64,000 bases of DNA from Pseudoselenomonas ruminantium (GCA_902781305.1 CACZIV010000007.1:62001-126000); one strand, 5' to 3'. Shown: positions 52,820 to 62,256, counted from the first letter of the stretch. The notes: generated by a model not told the origin, from the letters alone. Made by a program: numbers and translations.

Positions 52820-54175
52820 TTATTTGGCACAAAAGCCTGCGCTGGTCAGGCCGTCAATGGTTTTTATTGCCTTGCCGTTTTGGAACTGCAAATCCGATAC
52901 GAGAATTTTGCGGATATAGTGTTTCTGTTTCTGGCCTTTATCAAAGGTGAAGTAGCTGCTGGCCGAATGGATGACGAGGGGATTTCCTTTCGCATCCTGA
53001 CCTAAGTACATCATCACATGACCAGGCTTGAACAGGAGTGCGCCGATAGGTGCTTCTTTTACCTTGGCAAAGCGCTGGGCCGTATTAAGCCCTTCGAATT
53101 TTAGGCTCTGGGGCATGGCCAACTCCTGCTGGTCGGCGTCGCGCGGAAGTTCAAGGCCCATGCTGCGGTAGATATCGGCGACAAAGGAGGAACAATCCAC
53201 GCTGTCGTCCATACCGCCCCAGCCGTATTCGTCACCGAGGAATTTCATGCTCTGACGGATAAAGTTGTTTTGGGTGCAGGGGAGGAAACCTTTGTGGACG
53301 CTGTCATCATCGGTGATTTTTACCGTTGCTTCGCTCAGGACCCCATTTACCTCTACGGGCACATAAGCCAGCCAGGTGTCATGGGCCTGCAGCTTATTCG
53401 AGGCCAGCGGGATAATGCTACCCATTTGGAATAGAACCGTCCAGGCGCCGCCTACGGAGACGACTTTTTTATTGGCCGTTACGACGAGAAAATCCTTGGG
53501 CTTTACATAGCGCTGCCAATGCTGGCGGTCGGTGACGGCCAAAGCGCCCAGGCTTACCCAACCCGTATAATGGCGGGCCTGACAAAAGGCAAAGGCACCA
53601 TCTTTACTCTTATGGAGGATAATCACGGGCTCTGCCGGGTCGAGTGCTGTGGCCTGCATGGAATCATAGTGGAGACAGGTCACATCATCAAAGTAATTAT
53701 CGGCTGTGGGCAGGAGGCGCATATTTGTGCGTTCTGTGATTAAAGCGTATTGTCCAGTGATATTGCCGGTTAAGCCTTCAAGATTACAGTTAGCCTTTAC
53801 CTGTTTGAAGTGTTCAGTTGGGACTGGCTTGCCATTGGCATCATAGGCCTCTCCGGGTGTTTCTTCACCACGGTAATCTTGTTGGGCAGCCAGTATCATT
53901 TCTTTTACATCTGCTGCAGATTTGTTGATGTTATAGGTGGCTAAATCCACCAAACTGGTACTTTTTTCCCGCATTGTGCGGTTGATGGTGCTGATTTCCT
54001 GCTGGGTGAGTAAGATTTTGTCCCCGTTGAAGGTGTGTTTAGTCCAATAAGCCGGTGTTGCACGTTGGTCAGTAATGGCAATGGTATCAGAGGCAAATGT
54101 GGGGGCTGGTAAAATAATCATTGTGCACAATCCCAGACAACAACAGCCCAAGGCTGTTAGGATTTTTTTCTTCAT
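52820..54175 (-). CDS. Secreted NlpC/P60 peptidase with SH3 domains
   Basis: 451 residues. A signal peptide (MKKKILTALGCCCLGLCTMI ending TFASD), an N-terminal domain, two SH3-like segments (residues about 135-200 and 215-280), and a C-terminal NlpC/P60 domain with Cys in DCSSFVADIYRS, His in GHVMMYLGQD and a third polar residue in VIHSASSY. It should cleave the gamma-D-Glu to diamino-acid bond in peptidoglycan. AAAGGAAG lies 7 nt before ATG 54175; a TTG at 54193 is in frame. Possible envelope-remodelling partner of the M23 protein. Confidence 0.88.
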   Translation of the reverse strand: MKKKILTALGCCCLGLCTMIILPAPTFASDTIAITDQRATPAYWTKHTFNGDKILLTQQEISTINRTMREKSTSLVDLATYNINKSAADVKEMILAAQQDYRGEETPGEAYDANGKPVPTEHFKQVKANCNLEGLTGNITGQYALITERTNMRLLPTADNYFDDVTCLHYDSMQATALDPAEPVIILHKSKDGAFAFCQARHYTGWVSLGALAVTDRQHWQRYVKPKDFLVVTANKKVVSVGGAWTVLFQMGSIIPLASNKLQAHDTWLAYVPVEVNGVLSEATVKITDDDSVHKGFLPCTQNNFIRQSMKFLGDEYGWGGMDDSVDCSSFVADIYRSMGLELPRDADQQELAMPQSLKFEGLNTAQRFAKVKEAPIGALLFKPGHVMMYLGQDAKGNPLVIHSASSYFTFDKGQKQKHYIRKILVSDLQFQNGKAIKTIDGLTSAGFCAK

Positions 54176-54237
54176 AGCAAGACTTCCTTTCAATTTTTCA
54201 TGGACTTACCCTTTATATATTCGCCATAATGTTATTG

Positions 54238-55785
54238 TTATCCTACTGTGTTTGGTGTTTCACGTGAAACATTATGGTTATTCACTTTTCTGCTTATCCG
54301 TTTGCTGGCTGAATGTATGGAGTGGGTAGGACATACCAGACGGCAAAGGTGACAGCCAACACATTTTTTGCCATCAAGAATGGGCCGACGCTGTTCGTTT
54401 AAGCGAATGGCCTGATGCCCGCCATCGGCGCAGGATATAGCGCAGCGGCCACAGCCAAGGCAGGTAGTATAATCAAATTTAGGGAAAAGAATAGTATCTC
54501 GTTCCAGTATATCGGTGGTATTGCTGATGGAGTCGAGAGCAAGCCCCGTGACTTCTTTTACGGAATTAAAGCCTTTTTCATGGAGATAGTAATTAAGTCC
54601 TGTTTTCAAATCTTCAATTATACGGTAGCCATACTGCATGACTGCTGTAGTGACTTGCAGGGAGTTGGCGCCCAACAGTAAAAACTCCAACCCATCCTGC
54701 CAGGTTTCAATGCCGCCCATGCCGCTGATATGTAAGTTTTTCAGATGGGGATTTTTTGCCAGCTCCGCGATAAAGCGCAGGGCAATGGGCTTTACGGCAT
54801 TGCCACTGTAGCCGCCGACAGCGGATTGTCCATGCACTGCAGGACTGGAAATATAGGTATGAGGATTGACGTTCATAATGCTCTTGATGGTGTTGATGGC
54901 GGCAATGCCGTCTGCACCTCCGCGCAGGGCAGCTTCGGCTGCCGGACTCATCGTGGCAACATTGGGAGTAAGTTTTGCCAGAACGGGAATGGTGGTGGAT
55001 TTTTTGGCAGCTGCCGTGAACCGTTCGACGAGCTCGGGGAGTTGGCCAATATCCGAACCGAGCCCTTCCTGCATCATGTTCGGACAGGAAAAATTTAGTT
55101 CGATGGCATCGGCGCCATTCTCTTGACAGGTATGGGCAAGGTCTTCCCATTCGGCTTCATTTTGCCCCATGATGGAGGCTAGAATAAATTTGATGGGATA
55201 GTCTTTTTTGAGGTGGCGGAATATCGCCATGTTTTCCGGTACGCTGTGGTCAGAGAGCTGCTCGATATTCTTAAAGCCGATAATGCTGCCATCTGACCCT
55301 TTTATAGCAGAGAAGCGGGGAGAGGCTTCGTGAATGGGGAAGTTGCAAATGGTCTTAAAAGCAGCGCCTGCCCAGCCTGCTGCAAACGCACGGGCGCACA
55401 TATCGTAGGTGCTGGCCACAACGGATGAAGAAAGTAAAAACGGATTTTCCAGCGGGATGCCGCAGAGGTCTGTATGTAATTTGCTTTCATCAGTGGGCAG
55501 GGAAATTTTCAGGCAGGGAGCAATCTCCTTTTTTAGACGCATAATGAGATTTTTTATGGGTACCGCATGGGGGCGGAGACAAGCAGATTCACAGGGGGCA
55601 TCACAGCTAGTACAGGGAAGCTCTGCAGGGAGACGGGCTGCTGAGGTATCTTCATTGGCAAAATAAAGACTGCGCAAAATACGCGCCGGCTCTATATTAT
55701 GTGGACAGGCGTTGTCACATACAGGATTCGCGCAGAGCATGCAGTTTTGCATATCGCTGCGTTGGATGATGTTTTTTGCTTTCAT
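54238..55785 (-). CDS. PreA-like dihydropyrimidine dehydrogenase family protein with extra Fe-S domain
   Basis: 515 residues. Residues 1-95 resemble the GltD-type N-terminal iron-sulfur domain (CMLCANPVCDNACPHNIEPAR, then CTSCDAPCESACLRPHAVPI). The barrel (about 100-420) is the DHOD/PreA FMN domain: GIPLENPFLLSSSVVAST, DAIELNFSCPNMMQEGLG, GGADGIAAINT and GNAVKPIALRFIAEL. A C-terminal ferredoxin has CLGCGRCAISCADGGH and CVGCHLCRLVCPTHSI. No PreT-type NADH subunit is next to it. The substrate is likely a pyrimidine or similar ring. The last residues (HNVSRETPN) are encoded by parS site 3. Confidence 0.82.
   Translation of the reverse strand: MKAKNIIQRSDMQNCMLCANPVCDNACPHNIEPARILRSLYFANEDTSAARLPAELPCTSCDAPCESACLRPHAVPIKNLIMRLKKEIAPCLKISLPTDESKLHTDLCGIPLENPFLLSSSVVASTYDMCARAFAAGWAGAAFKTICNFPIHEASPRFSAIKGSDGSIIGFKNIEQLSDHSVPENMAIFRHLKKDYPIKFILASIMGQNEAEWEDLAHTCQENGADAIELNFSCPNMMQEGLGSDIGQLPELVERFTAAAKKSTTIPVLAKLTPNVATMSPAAEAALRGGADGIAAINTIKSIMNVNPHTYISSPAVHGQSAVGGYSGNAVKPIALRFIAELAKNPHLKNLHISGMGGIETWQDGLEFLLLGANSLQVTTAVMQYGYRIIEDLKTGLNYYLHEKGFNSVKEVTGLALDSISNTTDILERDTILFPKFDYTTCLGCGRCAISCADGGHQAIRLNEQRRPILDGKKCVGCHLCRLVCPTHSIHSASKRISRKVNNHNVSRETPNTVG
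54256..54271. other. parS: parS site 3, inside the PreA-like gene
   Basis: TGTTTCACGTGAAACA 18 bp before the end of the coding sequence; read on the minus strand it encodes the VSRET portion. Confidence 0.93.
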
Positions 55786-55939
55786 GGCCTATACCTCTCG
55801 ATAATTGACGGTTATTATTGTTTCTGTGCATCAAAAATTACAGCCCCTAAGCTATAGTTAATGAATACGATTATGCTTGGATTATTCGCTGTCCGTTGTT
55901 TAAAATCCTTGTGGAGAAGTTTTCTTTTGCTTATAGCAT
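55786..55939. other. Intergenic gap before the LysR gene
   Basis: Between the PreA-like gene start and the LysR gene end. It must hold the PreA promoter on the minus strand; I see no clear consensus. No other structure stands out. Confidence 0.4.
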
Positions 55940-56896
55940 TTATTGTTGCACGTGAAACATCATGGATTGGTCAAATTGGGCGACATTGTCCCAAAAGGCT
56001 TGAATGGTTTTGGGATGGTAAACGCTGCGCGGGATAGCGATAAATATTTCTCGCTGCATCAGGGCATGATTCAGCAGGTAGTAACGCAGATGGTCATTGG
56101 GCGCTGCCATACGGATAAGCGTATCGGTGAGAAAGGTGGCGCCTAAGCCCGTTGCTGCCATATGATAGGCTGTCATCAACTGATTGAGGTATAGGCGTAC
56201 CTGCGGTGTAATGCCAGCTTCGCGGAATAACGCCATCGTTCGGCGATACATGTCATTGCCCTTGCCCAGCAGCAGGAAGGGGAGTTCACGAAATTGCTGC
56301 AAATCTACAGCATCACCGCGCTGTTGTAAATGTTTTCCGGCAATGATTTCCTGGCGGGAAAATGATTTTAGGTTGGCAGGAGCATAGTCTTGTGGCACAG
56401 CCAGCATAATACGGTCGGTGAAAAAAGTCAGGGATTCAAATTCTTTGATGTTGCATTCGCCGCTGTCGATGACGATATCGATACTGCCTTGCTTTAAGCC
56501 GGCGAATAACTCTGCACTACTGGATTCAATCACAGAAATATTGATGTTGGGGTGCTGCTCATTGAAGCTTTTGATTAAACGCGGCAAAAAGCATGCTGTT
56601 ACGAAATTCGTCCCGCCGATAACCAGACTGCCGCTTTCCAGTTCAGCCAAATCCGTGATATAGCGGTGCAGGTTTTTCTGTATTTGAAATATCTTTTCGG
56701 CGGCTTCAATATAGGCTTGTCCTGCATCGGTGAGCCGCAGGGGAGAATGGGAGCGGTCGAAAATGGGCAGCCCGAGTTCGCCTTCTATTTTTTTTACAGC
56801 AGCCGATAAAGCTGGCTGTGTCATATAGAGTTTTTTGGCGGCCGCAGAAAAACTCTTTTCTTCATAGACGGTATAAACATACTCCATACCGTTCAT
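55940..56896 (-). CDS. LysR-family transcriptional regulator
   Basis: 318 residues. The winged-helix N-terminus (MEYVYTVYEEKSFSAAAKKLYMTQPALSAAVKKIEGELGLPIFDR) is the LysR HTH. The ligand-binding domain starts near 88 (LVIGGTNFVTACFLPRLIKS). AAGGAG is 8 nt before ATG 56896; TTG 56914 is in frame but less likely. It is divergent from the aspartate racemase gene and probably regulates it. parS site 4 forms its last codons (FHVQQ). Confidence 0.9.
   Translation of the reverse strand: MNGMEYVYTVYEEKSFSAAAKKLYMTQPALSAAVKKIEGELGLPIFDRSHSPLRLTDAGQAYIEAAEKIFQIQKNLHRYITDLAELESGSLVIGGTNFVTACFLPRLIKSFNEQHPNINISVIESSSAELFAGLKQGSIDIVIDSGECNIKEFESLTFFTDRIMLAVPQDYAPANLKSFSRQEIIAGKHLQQRGDAVDLQQFRELPFLLLGKGNDMYRRTMALFREAGITPQVRLYLNQLMTAYHMAATGLGATFLTDTLIRMAAPNDHLRYYLLNHALMQREIFIAIPRSVYHPKTIQAFWDNVAQFDQSMMFHVQQ
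55944..55959. other. parS: parS-like site 4, at the LysR gene end
   Basis: TGTTGCACGTGAAACA, one change from the consensus (TTT to TTG). Confidence 0.85.
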
Positions 56897-56915
56897 ATGA
56901 ATCACTCCTTGCAAT

Positions 56916-56930
56916 ATAAAATTATTTTAT
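56916..56930. promoter_or_regulatory. Palindrome ATAAAATTATTTTAT, likely LysR operator
   Basis: A perfect 15-bp inverted repeat about 20 bp upstream of the LysR start, in the divergent promoter region. It fits the T-N11-A pattern of LysR sites. Given the AT-rich sequence this could be chance. Confidence 0.5.
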
Positions 56931-57037
56931 ATCTTTTATATAGTTATAAGTATTTGATTATATTCTACGCTAATGATATGCTTTAAGCAAGATGAACGTA
57001 CGCCAATCTTCTTGAATTTTACGGAGGAGTGAGCAAG

Positions 57038-57748
57038 ATGAAAACAATCGGTATTATGGGTGGTATGGGGCCAATGGCCACGGTAGATTTGATGAAGAAA
57101 ATCATATTGGCTACCCCGGCAAGCAAAGACCAGGATCATATTCCCATGCTGGTGGATAATAACTCCCAGATTCCTGACCGGACGAAAGCCATTATGGGGC
57201 AGGGCGCATCGCCGGCACCGGAAATGGTGAAAACGGCCAAGCGGCTGATGATGGCCGGGGCTGATTTTATCATCATTGCTTGCAATACGGCACACTATTT
57301 CCTGCCGGAAATCCTGCCGCAAATCAGTATTCCGGTGTTATCCATCATTGATGTCACCACGAACAGCGCCTTGGAGAAGGGCTTTAAGTCCGTAGGGCTG
57401 CTGGCGACCACGGGGACAGTTTCTACAGGCCTTTATCAGAAAAAGTTAGAGGCGAGTGGGATTCAGTGCATTACCCCGCCAGCGGATAAACAACATTTGA
57501 TTGATGATATGATTTATCAAGGCGTGAAAGCCAATAATGAAAACTATGATACGCATACTGTTGAGGAACTGTTAGCGGAAATGCAAAACGCTGGTGCAGA
57601 GGCGTTCATTCTGGGCTGTACAGAAGTTCCCGTGGCAGTATCCATGTATAAGCTGCAAGGCGAATTTATCGATGCTACAGATGAACTGGCTAAAGCGGCC
57701 ATTAAATTTGCTAAGGAAGAAGAGGCAAACACTACATTGATTGCATAA
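57038..57748 (+). CDS. Aspartate/glutamate racemase family protein
   Basis: 236 residues. IGIMGGMGPMATVDLMKKII at the N-terminus and the two catalytic Cys regions ADFIIIACNTAHYFL and AFILGCTEVPVAVSM define the family (aspartate racemase type). It interconverts L- and D-aspartate or a related amino acid. ATG 57038 is about 10 nt after GGAGG; GTG 57029 is too near. Divergent from LysR with a 140-bp gap. The stop is followed by parS site 5 and a terminator. Confidence 0.88.
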   Translation: MKTIGIMGGMGPMATVDLMKKIILATPASKDQDHIPMLVDNNSQIPDRTKAIMGQGASPAPEMVKTAKRLMMAGADFIIIACNTAHYFLPEILPQISIPVLSIIDVTTNSALEKGFKSVGLLATTGTVSTGLYQKKLEASGIQCITPPADKQHLIDDMIYQGVKANNENYDTHTVEELLAEMQNAGAEAFILGCTEVPVAVSMYKLQGEFIDATDELAKAAIKFAKEEEANTTLIA

Positions 57749-57754
57749 CGATAA

Positions 57755-57770
57755 TGTTGCACGTGAAACA
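57755..57770. other. parS: parS-like site 5
   Basis: TGTTGCACGTGAAACA, identical to site 4; its right end is also the beginning of the terminator stem. Confidence 0.85.
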
Positions 57771-57810
57771 AAATCCCCTGTAAGCTGTAATGCTTGCAGG
57801 GGATTTTGTT
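57767..57810. terminator. Bidirectional terminator after the racemase gene
   Basis: AACAAAATCCCCTG and CAGGGGATTTTGTT form a perfect 14-bp stem, extended by TAAGC/GCTTG, between convergent genes (racemase and sbcC). Confidence 0.9.
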
Positions 57811-60800
57811 TAGCTGATTTGCCATTCCACATGGCTGCCTTTATCGTTTTTGCGCACGATAAGTTGATTGTCAATTTCCTGTTTGAGTTCGGTGACATGG
57901 GAGATAATGCCAATCAGTTTATCGCTGGTGGAGAGTCGTTTGAGCACTTTGATGGACTGACTGCGGGAGTGGTCATCAAGGGAGCCGAAACCTTCATCAA
58001 TAAACATGATATCGAGGTTGATGGCGGAGGTATTGGCCTGTATTTGGTCAGAAAGGCCTAGGGCCAAAGACAGGGCCGCCATAAAGGATTCACCGCCGGA
58101 CAGGGTTTTGATATCCCGTACCTTGCCGGTCACCGTGGAGTAAACCATTAAATCCAGACCACGGTTTTTGCCCTGTCCGGCATCATCAATGGAGATAAGA
58201 CGCAGTTCGAATTGTCCGGCGGACATTTCGGAAAAACGCCGGTTCGCCGCGGCGAGAATTTGCGTCAGATAGTGACGCTGCACAAAGGTTTCAATGTCCA
58301 TACGATAGCCGGAGATTTTGCCAGACAAGCGGTTGTAAAGTCCTTCCAATCGGGCAGCACTGGCGAGTTTATCTGTGCGTGCGCTCAGCGCCTTTTGCAG
58401 GGAATCGGCTGTTTTTTGATTATGTGAAAGCATTTGCTGGCAGGTTTGCAGCTGTTGGGATAGTTTCTGCCATTCATCATGTGCTTTTTCTTGAGCCTCT
58501 TGGCATTTATCCAGCTCAGGGCGAGGGCGTCCGGCGATAAGGGCGGTTTGGGCCTCTTTTCGGCCTTGGAGGTTGTTCAGCAGATTGTTATATGCTTGTA
58601 CCTCTTGCAGCATTTTTTCGCTGTCCGTAATGCTGTATTCGTGAACTAATGGTTGCCAGCGATTTTCCTGCATGCTGAGCTGTGTACAGATTTCCTGATA
58701 ATCCTTTAGGGCGTTATCCTTTTCTGTCGTCAAATGGGGGATTTTTTCGTTAGCGTCGTTTAATAGGGTTTCGGCCTGTTGGCATGCTGCGCTGGTGCTG
58801 TTGTTTCTGGACTCTGCCTGCTTTGCGTTTTGTTGTGCTTCGGTAAGTTTGAGCTGGGCAGCTGCTAAGGCTTTTTCGGCGGCTTCTGCGCTTTCATAGG
58901 TGTTTTGGGCGGCCAGTGTTTTTTGCTGTCCTTCCAGTTCTTTTAGTGTGTTGTCGGTTTGATGATAGGTCTGCTCGGCTTGTGTTACCGTTTCTTTTAG
59001 CTGGTTTGCTTTTTCATCGCTTTGCTCGATGTGTTGTTGAAGCGCTTGCCGCTCGGCAGCTTGTTTTTTCAATTCTGCCTGTTTTTGTTGCAGCATGCTT
59101 TGCCATTTGCTGAGGTGAGGCGTTATATCCGCTAACTGAGGTGCATCCGGCAGGGAAATATACTGGGCAAGGTTTTGTGCGAGCTTAGTCAGTCCTTCGG
59201 AAAATTGCTGCTGGGTGTTTTGTAAATGATTGCTGGCCTTGCCGGCTTGTTCAGCAAGCTGTGTTTGTTGTTGATTCAGCTTGTTGACCTGTTGGGCAAG
59301 TTTTTGCAATTCCTGCCGTTCCATAGGTTTGGTATCTTCAGACAGTCGGTGAGGGGCAGGGTGTTCCGTCGAGCCGCATACCGGGCAGGGGATTCCCTCT
59401 GCGAGTGTTTCCGCCAACAGGCCGGCCTGTGCGTCGAGAAAGAGCTTTTGCTGGGTAAGATAATTTTCCTGTGCCTGCTGGTGTTTGGCTTGTGCCTGTT
59501 TATAGGCTGCTTGTGCCTGCGTGGCGGCCTGTTTTGCCTTTTCGATTTCCTGCTGCAGGGCGGTCAGGCTCAGATGGTCGTTCTGCCAGTTTTGCAGACG
59601 TTCCAATTGATGTTGGCATTTTTCTGCTTTTTCGCTGACGCTGGCCAGTTCATCACGGCGCTTATGCCATGCTTTTACCTGTTCGTTAAAAGCAGTTTCT
59701 TGCTGGTGGGCAGTAGTTAGTTTGGTCTGGGCAGCCTGCAACTGTTCTTGCAGGGTAAGTGCCTGTGTTTGTAGGGCGTTTAACTGATGCAGCCTGTTTA
59801 GGGCGGCCTTTACGCTGGTTTCCAGGGAACTGAAATCCTGCAGGGCGGACTGGTGAAGTTTTTTTGCCTGTTCCAGTTCCTCTTGGGCTGTTTTGGCGGC
59901 GGCATTTAATAGGGGCAGGGCTTCTTCCTGCTGTGTCTTCTGCGCGCTGAGCTGGTTCAGGCTGTTTTGTTTATCCTGCCAGCGTTGATAGCGTGCCGCG
60001 ATTTTATAAGCCGCATTTATGGCTTGACCAAGCTGGCCTTTTTGTGCCTGCATATCCTTTTGGCTGATAAGGTCGCTTTCCTGTGTGGTAATGTGGTCTA
60101 GTTCTGCGTAGGCTTTTGCCAGAGCCAGGGCTGTATCGTAGGCCTGCTTGCTTTTATCACGCTGCATGGTGGCCTCGGCATAGTCCTTTTCCATAGCTTG
60201 TGCCTGCTCCTGTAATTCTGCGCAGAATGGAGTGAGTTTTTCCAGCAGTTCTTCGATATCGACAATGCTCACCGTTTTAGCTTGCTGAATACGCGCTTTT
60301 AGGGAAAGCAAGTCCGCATTGGCTTCTGTAGGCAGGGAGAGGCCTTCAACCATTCCCTGACAGCGCTGTATGAGGCTTTTCATTTCATCCTGCATCGCAG
60401 CGTTGCGCGTTTTTAATTCAGCGACAATGCGCTCAAAGATTTCCGTGTCAAAGAGGCGGCGGAAGATTTCTTTTTTCTTGCTGGAATCCAGCCGCAGAAG
60501 TTCCATGAACTCACCCTGCGCAATCATGCCGACCTGCATGAATTGTTCCTTGGTCAGTCCCACGATATCTTGCAGCTTGGCATTAATTTCGCCAATTTTG
60601 CCATTGAAGTTGCTGCCATCGGGTAGGGTCAGGGCGAGTTCTTCTTTCGTTTCGATATCGGCACCCTGCCCGCGCAGGCGCTTGCGAAAGTGGTGGGGAA
60701 CACGGTGGACGGTGTAGATTTGTTCCTCGCCGCGCTCCTTTTCGCTGAAGGTTAGCTCGACAAACGGCGTTACATCCCGGCCGACGTACTGGCTTTGCAA

Positions 60801-60998
60801 GTCGGTGCTGGCTTTTTTGTTGGTATTGGAGCTGTTTTCGCCATAGAGGGCAAAGACCAGCGCATCAAAGATGGTGGTTTTTCCGGCGCCGGTATCGCCT
60901 GTAATCAGGAATAAATTTTGCTGGGGGATGGAAAAGTCAATTTCGGTTTTTGCTCCATAAGAGCCAAAGGCTTGCAGGGTAAGTTTTAGTGGTTTCAT
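57810..60998 (-). CDS. sbcC: Nuclease complex ATPase SbcC
   Basis: 1062 residues of the SMC-like Rad50 family. Walker A ITGDTGAGKTTIFDAL near the N-terminus, two long coiled coils, the zinc hook CPVCGS near residue 540, and a C-terminal ABC signature LSGGESFMAALSLALGLSD with Walker B DIMFIDEGFGSLDD. With SbcD it cleaves hairpins and trims DNA ends. The start overlaps the sbcD stop (ATGA). The coiled coil is rich in Gln. Confidence 0.95.
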   Translation of the reverse strand: MKPLKLTLQAFGSYGAKTEIDFSIPQQNLFLITGDTGAGKTTIFDALVFALYGENSSNTNKKASTDLQSQYVGRDVTPFVELTFSEKERGEEQIYTVHRVPHHFRKRLRGQGADIETKEELALTLPDGSNFNGKIGEINAKLQDIVGLTKEQFMQVGMIAQGEFMELLRLDSSKKKEIFRRLFDTEIFERIVAELKTRNAAMQDEMKSLIQRCQGMVEGLSLPTEANADLLSLKARIQQAKTVSIVDIEELLEKLTPFCAELQEQAQAMEKDYAEATMQRDKSKQAYDTALALAKAYAELDHITTQESDLISQKDMQAQKGQLGQAINAAYKIAARYQRWQDKQNSLNQLSAQKTQQEEALPLLNAAAKTAQEELEQAKKLHQSALQDFSSLETSVKAALNRLHQLNALQTQALTLQEQLQAAQTKLTTAHQQETAFNEQVKAWHKRRDELASVSEKAEKCQHQLERLQNWQNDHLSLTALQQEIEKAKQAATQAQAAYKQAQAKHQQAQENYLTQQKLFLDAQAGLLAETLAEGIPCPVCGSTEHPAPHRLSEDTKPMERQELQKLAQQVNKLNQQQTQLAEQAGKASNHLQNTQQQFSEGLTKLAQNLAQYISLPDAPQLADITPHLSKWQSMLQQKQAELKKQAAERQALQQHIEQSDEKANQLKETVTQAEQTYHQTDNTLKELEGQQKTLAAQNTYESAEAAEKALAAAQLKLTEAQQNAKQAESRNNSTSAACQQAETLLNDANEKIPHLTTEKDNALKDYQEICTQLSMQENRWQPLVHEYSITDSEKMLQEVQAYNNLLNNLQGRKEAQTALIAGRPRPELDKCQEAQEKAHDEWQKLSQQLQTCQQMLSHNQKTADSLQKALSARTDKLASAARLEGLYNRLSGKISGYRMDIETFVQRHYLTQILAAANRRFSEMSAGQFELRLISIDDAGQGKNRGLDLMVYSTVTGKVRDIKTLSGGESFMAALSLALGLSDQIQANTSAINLDIMFIDEGFGSLDDHSRSQSIKVLKRLSTSDKLIGIISHVTELKQEIDNQLIVRKNDKGSHVEWQIS

Positions 60999-62161
60999 GG
61001 TCTGCCCTCCGTGCGCGCGTCTTGTACCGTGTTGATGATATCGGCAAGCAGCGATTCATCCTCCTCGTCTAATTGCCCTAAGAAGGTCTTACATAAGGCA
61101 AAGGGGGAAAGATGTTCCTGCGGTGCAATCGCATCCTTATAATTTACAACTTTTTGGACAGCGCGCCGGATTTCCAGCAGGTTGGGGAAAGCCGCGTTCA
61201 GACGGTCCTGCATATCGAAAACATCCAAATCCTGCTCATCGGTCAGCGTAATGCTGACATAATCCTCTGAAGGGGCTGCGAGAACATTTTCCAAGGTGTC
61301 CTTGATTTTTCGCACTGCATGCAGGGGAGAAAGGGGAAGAACAGTGGTTTTTACAGTGCCTTTGGCACCCATTTCGACCTCGATAATGCCTTTTTCCTGT
61401 CCAGCTTCACTGATGGAGCAGGCCAGCGGCGTACCGCAGTAGCGGAAGCAGTCCTTGCCGTTGAGACGCTGTGCCTTATGGATATGGCCAAGGGCAGCAT
61501 AATCAAATTGTTCGAGCAAATCGCCGTTGACGGAGTCGATATTGCCGACCGTGATGATTTCGGAATCACTGCGGGTGATTTCATCAGCACTGCTGCCGGT
61601 CGAAAGATAAAATTGGTGGCTTACCAAAACATTGCGCTGTGTTTGGTCAAGTGTTTCACGTGCAACAAGTGCATGAAGAGCGGCATCATAGGAAAGGTTA
61701 TTGCCATTTTCGTCAGTGCCAGTGATAGTCTTGACCATGGAAGGTTTTACAAAAGGGAGCAGATAAAAATGGATATCTCCATATTCATCCTGCATAGTAA
61801 CCTTAGTGATGGACTCATCTTCCTCCATAGGTGGCAGGCCAATCAAGTGGATTTTTTGGTTGGACAACACCTGTCGGAAAACATTGACGCGCTGAGCGCT
61901 GTCATGATTGCCGGAAATCAGCATAATTTCCGCATGCGGAACTGTTTGGTGAAGTTGGGTGATAAAGAAATCAAAGAGGCTAACTGCTTCTGCTGAGGGG
62001 ATGGCCTTATCATAGATATCACCTGCGATTACGACAGCCTCTGGCTGGTGTTCGCGGGCTTTTGTAACGATTTGTGCCAATATATGTTTCTGATCCGCAG
62101 TCAGGTCATGGTTGACCAACTTCAGACCGATATGCAGGTCGGATAGGTGAAAGAATTTCAT
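60995..62161 (-). CDS. sbcD: Nuclease SbcD
   Basis: 388 residues of the Mre11 family. Metal-binding motifs HLSDLHIG, VIAGDIYDKAIPS, ISGNHDSAQRV, LVSHQFY and LGHIHKAQ are in order. C-terminal capping domain follows. It forms the SbcCD nuclease. parS site 6 is inside the gene and encodes the residues around HALVARETLD. Confidence 0.95.
   Translation of the reverse strand: MKFFHLSDLHIGLKLVNHDLTADQKHILAQIVTKAREHQPEAVVIAGDIYDKAIPSAEAVSLFDFFITQLHQTVPHAEIMLISGNHDSAQRVNVFRQVLSNQKIHLIGLPPMEEDESITKVTMQDEYGDIHFYLLPFVKPSMVKTITGTDENGNNLSYDAALHALVARETLDQTQRNVLVSHQFYLSTGSSADEITRSDSEIITVGNIDSVNGDLLEQFDYAALGHIHKAQRLNGKDCFRYCGTPLACSISEAGQEKGIIEVEMGAKGTVKTTVLPLSPLHAVRKIKDTLENVLAAPSEDYVSITLTDEQDLDVFDMQDRLNAAFPNLLEIRRAVQKVVNYKDAIAPQEHLSPFALCKTFLGQLDEEDESLLADIINTVQDARTEGRP
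61652..61667. other. parS: parS-like site 6, inside sbcD
   Basis: TGTTTCACGTGCAACA, one change from consensus (GAAA to GCAA). Confidence 0.85.
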
Positions 62162-62221
62162 GGCTATGTGCCTCCTGTACGGTAAATATCTTTATATATT
62201 ATACCGCTAAACGGACGCATG

Positions 62222-62256
62222 AAAAAGCCAGCTCAAGGGGACTGAGCCGGCTTTTT
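62222..62256. terminator. Hairpin upstream of sbcD
   Basis: AAAAAGCCAGCTCA and TGAGCCGGCTTTTT (one A-C mismatch) with a 7-base loop. It would terminate minus-strand transcripts coming from the nucleotidase gene before sbcD, or plus-strand ones. Confidence 0.75.
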
